Assembly (NCBI RefSeq): GCF_051857475.1
Contig: NZ_JBPZGZ010000002.1
Span: 1,938,443-2,002,442, forward strand
Origin: Pelomonas sp051857475
Lineage (GTDB): Bacteria > Pseudomonadota > Gammaproteobacteria > Burkholderiales > Burkholderiaceae_C
Length of the DNA stretch: 64,000 nt
Direction: 5' to 3'
Part shown: piece by piece, positions 58,930 to 64,000 of the stretch
How positions within the stretch are numbered: position 1 is the first letter of the stretch
How the letters are laid out: the number at the start of each line of letters is the position of its first letter
Translations under genes and position numbers: made by a program
The notes under the pieces: model-generated
The model's input: the letters and a program-made list of their open reading frames with translations, nothing else
Databases searched by the model: none
Told to the model about the DNA's origin: nothing

Positions 58930-60375
58930 ATGGATCCAAGCCTGGAACTCGATCTGCAACTTGGGGGCCGCGGCTCGCGCCTGGCCAGCCTGCACGCGGC
59001 CCTGCGCGAGGCCATCGCCAGCGGCCGCTTGGCGCCGGGTCTGCGCCTGCCGTCGTCGCGCGAACTGGCGGCCCGGGTGGGCGTGTCGCGCAACACGGCG
59101 GTGGCGGCCTACGAGCTGCTGGCGTCGGAGGGCTGGCTGGAGTCGCGCGGCGCGGGCGGCAGCTTTGTTGCCGAGCTGCCCCAGGCGGCTGTGACGGTGT
59201 CGGACCGCGCCAGCGTGGCCCCCTGGGCCGACAGCCGCTGGCTGCGCGGCGAGGGCGGCGGCTGGCCGGCCCTGCTGACCAGCGGCCCGGCGCCGGCCTA
59301 TCAATTCAAGACCGGCATGCCGGAGACGGCCAGCTTTCCCTTCGACGTGCTGCGCCGCCTGCAGACGCGGGCCCTGCAGGTCGCCGCGCGCGAGCCGGCG
59401 CGCTATCCCGCCGCCCAGGGCCTGGCCGCGCTGCGCGAGGCCATCGCCGGCCATGTGTCGTCGTCGCGCGCGGTGGCCTGCACGGTCGACGATGTGGTCG
59501 TCACGGCCGGGGCCCAGCAGGCCTTCGATCTGATCGCCCGCGTGCTGGTCACGCCGGGCCGCACCGTCGCCGCCGTCGAGAACCCCGGCTACCCGCCGCT
59601 GCGCGCGGCTCTGCTGGGCGCGGGGGCGAAGCTGGCACCGGTGCCGGTGGACGCCGAAGGGCTGGTCGTCGAGGCCCTGCCGGCCGAAGCCCGCATCGTC
59701 TGCGTGACGCCGTCCCACCAGTCGCCGCTGGGCATGGCCATGTCGCTGGCGCGCCGGCGCGAGCTGCTGAACTGGGCCGCCGCGCGCCAGGCCATCGTCA
59801 TCGAGGACGACTACGACGGCGAGTTCCGCTTCACGTCGCGGCCTCTGGATGCGCTCAAGACCCTGGACCGCGACGGTCGCGTCTTCTACGTCGGCACCCT
59901 ATCCAAGAGCATGCTGCCGGCCCTGCGCCTGGGCTATGTCGTCACGCCAGCCTGGGCGCGGGAGGCCCTGCTGGCGGCGAAGCATGCGGCGGGCTTCGGC
60001 ACTCCGGCGCTGACGCAGGCCGCAGTGGCCGACTTCATCCTCGAGGGCCATCTGCTGCGCCATGTGCGCCGCATGCGGGCCGAGTACGCCGAGCGCCGGC
60101 GCGTGCTGGAGCAGATGATCCGGCGCCACCTGGGCGACCGGGCGGCCATCTATCCGGCCATCGCCGGCCTGCACCTGGCCGTGGCGTTGCGGGACGTCGA
60201 TGCGGACGAGCTGACGAGGCGCGCCTGGGCGGCCGGCGTGGGCGTCGAGCCGCTCAGCCGCTACTGGTGGGGCGAGGGCGGCCTGCAGGGCTTGGTGCTG
60301 GGCTACGGCAGCATCACGGCGGCGCGCATTCCTGAGGCCGTGAAACGGTTGGCCAAGGCACTTGGCACCCTGTGA
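58930..60375 (+). CDS. MocR-type GntR/aminotransferase-like regulator
   Basis: 481 residues. N-terminal GntR winged helix (about 15-80; LHAALREAIASGRLAPGLRLP, ARVGVSRNTAVAAYELL), then a fold-type I aminotransferase domain (about 110-480): VTAGAQQAFDLIARVL, VENPGYPPLR, PSHQSPLGMAMSL, IEDDYDGEF, and PLP-Lys in YVGTLSKSMLPALRLGY (about 326). MocR proteins sense PLP-linked amines. Divergent cupin-GNAT genes are its likely targets. Confidence 0.94.
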   Translation: MDPSLELDLQLGGRGSRLASLHAALREAIASGRLAPGLRLPSSRELAARVGVSRNTAVAAYELLASEGWLESRGAGGSFVAELPQAAVTVSDRASVAPWADSRWLRGEGGGWPALLTSGPAPAYQFKTGMPETASFPFDVLRRLQTRALQVAAREPARYPAAQGLAALREAIAGHVSSSRAVACTVDDVVVTAGAQQAFDLIARVLVTPGRTVAAVENPGYPPLRAALLGAGAKLAPVPVDAEGLVVEALPAEARIVCVTPSHQSPLGMAMSLARRRELLNWAAARQAIVIEDDYDGEFRFTSRPLDALKTLDRDGRVFYVGTLSKSMLPALRLGYVVTPAWAREALLAAKHAAGFGTPALTQAAVADFILEGHLLRHVRRMRAEYAERRRVLEQMIRRHLGDRAAIYPAIAGLHLAVALRDVDADELTRRAWAAGVGVEPLSRYWWGEGGLQGLVLGYGSITAARIPEAVKRLAKALGTL

Positions 60376-60449
60376 ATCGCTGAACTTGGCTCTGTGATGG
60401 ATCCATCGGACTGCCTAGGCTGCAGGCCTTGGACATCACGGAGCACCCC

Positions 60450-61250
60450 ATGGCCCATTTCATGTGCCGCACCTGCGGAACCGAGCACGCCGACAGCCTG
60501 CAGCCACCGGGGCTGTGCCGCATTTGCAGCGACGAGCGCCAGTACGTGGGCTGGCAGGGCCAGGCCTGGACGACGCACGAGGAACTGGCCGCCACCCACC
60601 GCAACCGGCTGGAGATGGATCAGGACCTGTTCGGGATCGGCATCGCGCCGGCCTTCGCCATTCCGCAGCGCGCCCTGCACCTGCCCGAGGCGCGCCTGCT
60701 GTGGGAGACCACGGCCCTGGTGACCGACGAGGCGGTGGCCGAGATCAAGCGCCGCGGCGGCGTGGAGCGCATCGCCATCTCGCATCCGCATTTCTATTCG
60801 GCCATGGTGCGCTGGAGCGAGGCCCTGGGTGGCGTGCCCATCTTCGTGCACGAGAACGACAGGCTGTGGGTCAGCCGGCCCTCGCGCTGGCTGGAGTTCT
60901 GGCGTGGCGACACGCTGGACCTGGGCCGCGGCGCCACGCTGCTGCGCTGCCCGGGCCATTTCCCCGGCAGCTCGGTGCTGCACTGGCGCGACGGCCCCAA
61001 GGGCAGGTCGCTGCTGCTGGCCGGCGATTCGCTGCACGTGGCCCAGGACCGGCGCCATGTCAGCTTCATGTACAGCGTGCCCAACCACATCCCGGCCAAG
61101 CCCGAGCATGTGCGCGAGACGCAGGCGCGCCTGCGCGGCCTGGCTTTCGACGACGTCTACGGCTTCACCTGGGGCCTGAACATCATCGGCGGCGGGCGTG
61201 CCGCGGTGGATGCGTCCTTCGAGCGCTATTTCTCGATGGTCAGCCGCTGA
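60450..61250 (+). CDS. MBL-fold metallo-hydrolase with N-terminal zinc ribbon
   Basis: 266 residues from ATG 60450, preceded by GGAG. The N-terminal Cys pairs (FMCRTCGTEHADS...LCRICSDE, about residues 5-28) form a zinc-ribbon or rubredoxin-like element. The MBL-like domain follows (about 55-260) with ISHPHFYSAMVRWSEA, LRCPGHFPGSSVLHW and LLAGDSLHVAQ; the usual THxHxDH appears altered to SHPHFYS, so metal binding may be atypical. Function unknown. Overlaps the convergent CadC-like gene by 11 bases. Confidence 0.82.
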   Translation: MAHFMCRTCGTEHADSLQPPGLCRICSDERQYVGWQGQAWTTHEELAATHRNRLEMDQDLFGIGIAPAFAIPQRALHLPEARLLWETTALVTDEAVAEIKRRGGVERIAISHPHFYSAMVRWSEALGGVPIFVHENDRLWVSRPSRWLEFWRGDTLDLGRGATLLRCPGHFPGSSVLHWRDGPKGRSLLLAGDSLHVAQDRRHVSFMYSVPNHIPAKPEHVRETQARLRGLAFDDVYGFTWGLNIIGGGRAAVDASFERYFSMVSR

Positions 61251-62127
61251 AACTCTTGTCCAGGGCCTTGCCTATCTCTTCGGCGACCTCGGCCTGCACG
61301 CCCAGTCGATCGGCCGCCGGCCGGTCATAGCTAGACGACCAGACGACGTAGCCGTCGTCCACGCGCACCAGGCGGGCGCTGACCCGCAGCGTGTTGTCGG
61401 AGCGGCGCACGCTGCCTTCCAGCACATGCTGCACGCGCAGCTCGCGGCCGAGCTGGGTCAAGGTCGTCTCCTTGCCCTTGTAGGAAAAGACGCGCGACAG
61501 CGCGGGGATCTTCCAGCCGGACCGATGGCTCAGCGTGTCGATGATCTGCTCGGTCATGCCGTCGGCGAAAGGCTCCTGGTCCATCGCGTCGGTCAGGTCC
61601 AGGAAGGGCATGACGGCCACCGAGTGCGCGTCGGCCGCCGGGCGCGGCCAGGGCAGCAGCCAGGCGGCGGTGCCGGCAGCAGCCACGGCTGTCAGCCCGA
61701 GGGCGGCGAGCCATTGGCGTCTGCGAGGCGGTGTTGCGACCGGCTCTGGCGGAACCTCAGGCGCAGGCGGCGCCGCGGCGGTCTCCACATCGGGTTGCGG
61801 CGTCGCCACCAGGCGATAGCCCTGGCGCGTCACGGTGGCGATATAGCGCGGCTCCCGGGTGTCGTCGCCCAGGGCGCGACGCAGGCCGGCGATGGCCTGA
61901 TAGACCGAGTCGGGGCTGACGACCACGCCGGTCCAGACCTCGTCCAGCAGTTCGTCAATGCTGACGACGACGCCCGGCCGTGCCGCCAGGTGCAGCAGCA
62001 ACTGCAGGGCGCGCGCGTCCGGGCGCAACGGCTCGCCGCCGCCCAGCGGCGTCAACAGGCCGCGCGCAGGGTCGACGCGCCAGTCGAGCAGGCGAAACGG
62101 GGCGGCGGTGGTGATGCGGCTGTCCAT
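61240..62127 (-). CDS. CadC-like membrane-anchored winged-helix regulator
   Basis: 295 residues. N-terminal OmpR-type winged helix (about 10-105; LRPDARALQLLLHLAARPG, SVYQAIAGLRRALGDD, TVTRQGYRLV), a Pro/Ala linker, one membrane helix (WLAALGLTAVAAAGTAAWLL, about 140-160) and a periplasmic FlgO-like domain (SVAVMPFLDL, FADGMTEQIIDTL, LRVSARLVRVDDGYVVW). Such ToxR/CadC proteins act without a kinase. Divergent from the YceI gene, whose promoter has four phased TTCAG repeats, the likely operator. Confidence 0.9.
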   Translation of the reverse strand: MDSRITTAAPFRLLDWRVDPARGLLTPLGGGEPLRPDARALQLLLHLAARPGVVVSIDELLDEVWTGVVVSPDSVYQAIAGLRRALGDDTREPRYIATVTRQGYRLVATPQPDVETAAAPPAPEVPPEPVATPPRRRQWLAALGLTAVAAAGTAAWLLPWPRPAADAHSVAVMPFLDLTDAMDQEPFADGMTEQIIDTLSHRSGWKIPALSRVFSYKGKETTLTQLGRELRVQHVLEGSVRRSDNTLRVSARLVRVDDGYVVWSSSYDRPAADRLGVQAEVAEEIGKALDKSFSG

Positions 62128-62160
62128 GCCGGACGCATTTTCCGCACGAAATCAGGCCCG

Positions 62161-62195
62161 TTCAGAAGATTTCAGCGCGTATTCAGGTCATTCAG
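62161..62195. promoter_or_regulatory. Four helically phased TTCAG repeats
   Basis: TTCAG occurs at 62161, 62171, 62182 and 62191, at 10, 11 and 9 bases, between the divergent CadC-like and YceI genes. Tandem sites of one turn are what OmpR/CadC-type winged helices bind. Confidence 0.6.
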
Positions 62196-62246
62196 GGGGT
62201 GGCTGACTACAACGAGCGACCTTTTCAACCGAGCAAGGAAGCTCCC

Positions 62247-62885
62247 ATGTCCCGCCTTCATAACGTCCTGCTGGCCGCCGCCCTGGCCTGTTCCACCGTG
62301 ACCGCGAACGCCGTGCCGACGACCTACAACATCGTCAGCAAGATCTCGCGCGTCAACTTCAGCCTGCTGCACCAGGGCTTCATCGACCTGATCGGCACGG
62401 TGCGCATGACGCCGGGCCGCTTCGTCTTCGACGCCGACGACTGGTCGCGCTCGTCCATCCAGGTCAGCATGCCGATCGCGTCCATCGACCTGGGCGACGC
62501 GAAGTGGAACAACCAGGTGCGCGGCGACGACTCCTGGGCCAAGCTCTTCATGGGCCCACGCCAGATCAGCTTTCGCAGCACCAAGCTGGAGAAGATCGAC
62601 GGCATGCAGGGCAAGCTCTACGGCGATCTGACGCTGGCCGGCGTCACGAAGCCGGTGGTGCTGGACCTGCGCTTCAACAAGCTGGGCCTGAACCAGGTCA
62701 GCGAAAAGCCCTCGGTCGGCTTCTCGGCCCGCACGACCATCAAGCGCTCGGACTACGGCCTAGACGCCTATCTCGATCTCGTCGGCGACGAGATGACCAT
62801 CCAGGTCCAGATCGAAGGCACTGAGGGCGTGGATACCGATGCGGGCAACAACATCAACGCGCTGGGGGTGAAGAGCAAGTCTTGA
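62247..62885 (+). CDS. YceI-family periplasmic protein
   Basis: 212 residues from ATG 62247 with AAGGAAG upstream; signal peptide ends near TANAVPT. Lipocalin-like barrel with YceI landmarks: RVNFSLLHQGFIDLIGTVRM, PGRFVFDADDWSRSS, FMGPRQISFRSTKLE and LTLAGVTKPVVLDLRF. Members bind isoprenoid quinones or other amphiphilic lipids in the periplasm. Control by the divergent CadC-like protein is suggested by the phased repeats. A small ACCGCT/AGCGGT hairpin follows at 62971. Confidence 0.93.
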   Translation: MSRLHNVLLAAALACSTVTANAVPTTYNIVSKISRVNFSLLHQGFIDLIGTVRMTPGRFVFDADDWSRSSIQVSMPIASIDLGDAKWNNQVRGDDSWAKLFMGPRQISFRSTKLEKIDGMQGKLYGDLTLAGVTKPVVLDLRFNKLGLNQVSEKPSVGFSARTTIKRSDYGLDAYLDLVGDEMTIQVQIEGTEGVDTDAGNNINALGVKSKS

Positions 62886-63016
62886 GGATGTGACTGCGGT
62901 GACTGCGGCGGCCCTGGCACACGGGCGAGGAGCGTCTGTTGGGAGGCGCTGCTTGATGCCTTGCCAGGTGACCGCTTTGCAGCGGTAGCAGCATGCGCAC
63001 CTATAGACTTAATGTC

Positions 63017-63877
63017 ATGTCGAGATTCCATGACCGTTCCCGCCGCCGAATCCCAAGAAGACGTTGGGCAACGCTAGCGCTCGCGCTGCTCCCGCTGACG
63101 ATGGGCCTAGCTGCTTGTGGCGAACGTCAAGCCGACAAAGAAGCTCGGCTTCGTGGCGAGAGGTACGCCATTGCTAAGGCGGTATTTGAGGAGCGCTGCA
63201 AAACATCAGGCGTGCTGGTCAAGGGAGTCGTTAAGGATGTCGACGGCATCGAGTTGACTAAGCTTCGCGGAGAGATTCCTTGGGGCGGTAAAGAGTACTT
63301 CGACCCGATGTATCCCGAGGCAGCCATGGCGGCTGAACACCGAGGCGACGACTACATCAAGCAGTTCTTGATGAGCGAATTTCGAGACGCCCTTCATCCA
63401 GAGCAGCGTGGACAGCTGGCACCCCATCTAACGCACAACGTCCAACAACTCCTGCCGCCCGTGCGCGGCTATCGATTCGTCGAGTACGTCAACGACGCAG
63501 GGACTCGATTTCGATGTGAAGCGACCTGGAAAGACGGGGAGTCGAACTGGACAACCGGCCAGCATCAATGTGCCCCTGTTGCCAGTTCCAGCGCGCGATA
63601 CGCACTGGACTACGAAGACATTGTTGACTCGGCAGATCGAGAACTTTGGATTGCGGGGACCAAGCTGAAAGTGATTGACAAAGCAAGCGGTGAAGTCATT
63701 GCCAAGTTGACACGCTTCGTTTGGGATAGCGGCTTTGGCGGCAGTTCTACAGGCCGTTGGCCGTGGAGTTACGCATCTACATCGGGCAGCGGCGATTGCC
63801 CCAATGTGAGCGGAGTGAAGAACGACATAAGCAGAAAGTTTGTGGACACTGTCCTGGTGCCTAGGCGCCAGGAATGA
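63017..63877 (+). CDS. Hypothetical lipoprotein, lower GC
   Basis: 286 residues from ATG 63017 (MSRFHDRSRRRIPRRRW); an in-frame ATG at 62993 adds eight residues. Signal segment (LALALLPLTMGLAAC) with a lipobox LAAC. The mature protein is not recognised: charged N-terminal part (ARLRGERYAIAKAVFEERC), several Cys and Trp (FRCEATWKDGESNW), and a C-terminal WDSGFGGSSTGRWPW segment. One hand-counted line inside is 55 % GC, well below its neighbours, consistent with acquisition by transfer. Function unknown. Confidence 0.72.
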   Translation: MSRFHDRSRRRIPRRRWATLALALLPLTMGLAACGERQADKEARLRGERYAIAKAVFEERCKTSGVLVKGVVKDVDGIELTKLRGEIPWGGKEYFDPMYPEAAMAAEHRGDDYIKQFLMSEFRDALHPEQRGQLAPHLTHNVQQLLPPVRGYRFVEYVNDAGTRFRCEATWKDGESNWTTGQHQCAPVASSSARYALDYEDIVDSADRELWIAGTKLKVIDKASGEVIAKLTRFVWDSGFGGSSTGRWPWSYASTSGSGDCPNVSGVKNDISRKFVDTVLVPRRQE

Positions 63878-64000
63878 CAGCTCACAGCCGATTCTGTTGA
63901 AAAACCCGATGGCAATCTGCGTCTGCTGACCTAAGTTCTTGCATCGCGGCGGCGGAGGGCAAGCAGATGATGGGTCAGAGCGGCGGCACGCAGGATCGAC
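63878..64000. other. Right-edge gap, possible insertion-sequence end
   Basis: GATTCTGTTGAAAAACC (63893-63909) resembles ends of some transposable elements, and CTGACC/GGTCAG dyads follow. No gene is visible. The window stops here, so this is only a pointer. Confidence 0.2.

Noticed and set aside
1..64000. CRISPR arrays, tRNA or rRNA genes, riboswitches, prophage or integrase genes
   Set aside because: I looked for regular spaced repeats, cloverleaf ends and phage-type products and found none.

Overview
The window is a continuous stretch of GC-rich (mostly 65-70 % by eye) chromosome. Gene content and order point to a betaproteobacterium of the order Burkholderiales, probably the Roseateles/Mitsuaria/Rubrivivax group. 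That placement is inference from three things: the lnt-glyQ-glyS-gmhB-plsC and dksA-STAS-hslV-hslU orders, a PEP-CTERM protein, and a DksA lacking most zinc-finger cysteines. I see no rRNA, tRNA, CRISPR array, prophage or complete insertion sequence. Nearly all DNA is coding; many neighbours overlap by 1-40 bases, and several start codons were moved to fit family homology or Shine-Dalgarno sites.

Layout. 1-10.3 kb: small metabolic and regulatory units (LysR fragment, TauE/SafE exporter with a DUF938 methyltransferase, GST with a flavin-binding protein, LysR regulator, azoreductase-pirin pair with divergent LysR, PEP-CTERM GDSL hydrolase, TonB-like protein, MerR regulator divergent from a metallo-hydrolase over a perfect palindrome). 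10.5-24 kb: housekeeping core (YgjP-type protease, PlsC, GmhB-like, GlyS, GlyQ, Lnt, CorC, CobW-type GTPase, DksA, STAS protein, HslVU). 24-31.5 kb: a signalling cluster with two tandem PAS-LuxR paralogues, a NarL-type response regulator, a hybrid sensor kinase translationally coupled to an ABC-type binding protein, an orphan secreted-or-cytosolic hypothetical protein and another LuxR regulator. 31.5-40 kb: CoaX, a chemoreceptor, a LytS/LytTR-type operon with TPR and membrane proteins, and a divergent esterase-membrane protein pair.

40.1-52.5 kb is an assimilatory nitrate locus. The operon nirB-(Tat-exported PilJ-domain protein)-nirD-nasA-cobA supplies nitrite reductase, nitrate reductase and the siroheme methyltransferase. 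A PP2C/protein-kinase fusion, a nitrate/nitrite MFS transporter and an ANTAR regulator fused to a PilJ-like sensor follow. I find sigma-54 type promoters before nirB and, facing apart, before the transporter and the ANTAR gene. Two NtrC-like sites lie about 110 and 140 bases upstream of the predicted nirB start. Two PilJ-type helical domains, one periplasmic and one in an RNA-binding antiterminator, make this the best candidate for an undescribed regulatory arrangement.

52.5-53.2 kb holds no gene but a 510-base concentric palindrome. 53.2-64 kb: lipoprotein-type intradiol dioxygenase coupled to an OmpR-type two-component system, AraC regulator with divergent SDR, cupin/GNAT pair with divergent MocR, metallo-hydrolase, CadC-like regulator divergent from a YceI protein over four phased TTCAG repeats, and a lower-GC lipoprotein at the right edge.

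Cross-cutting observations: two families of intergenic palindromic repeats, several of them ending at stop codons; a GmhB homologue lacking two catalytic aspartates; and a composition break inside glyS.
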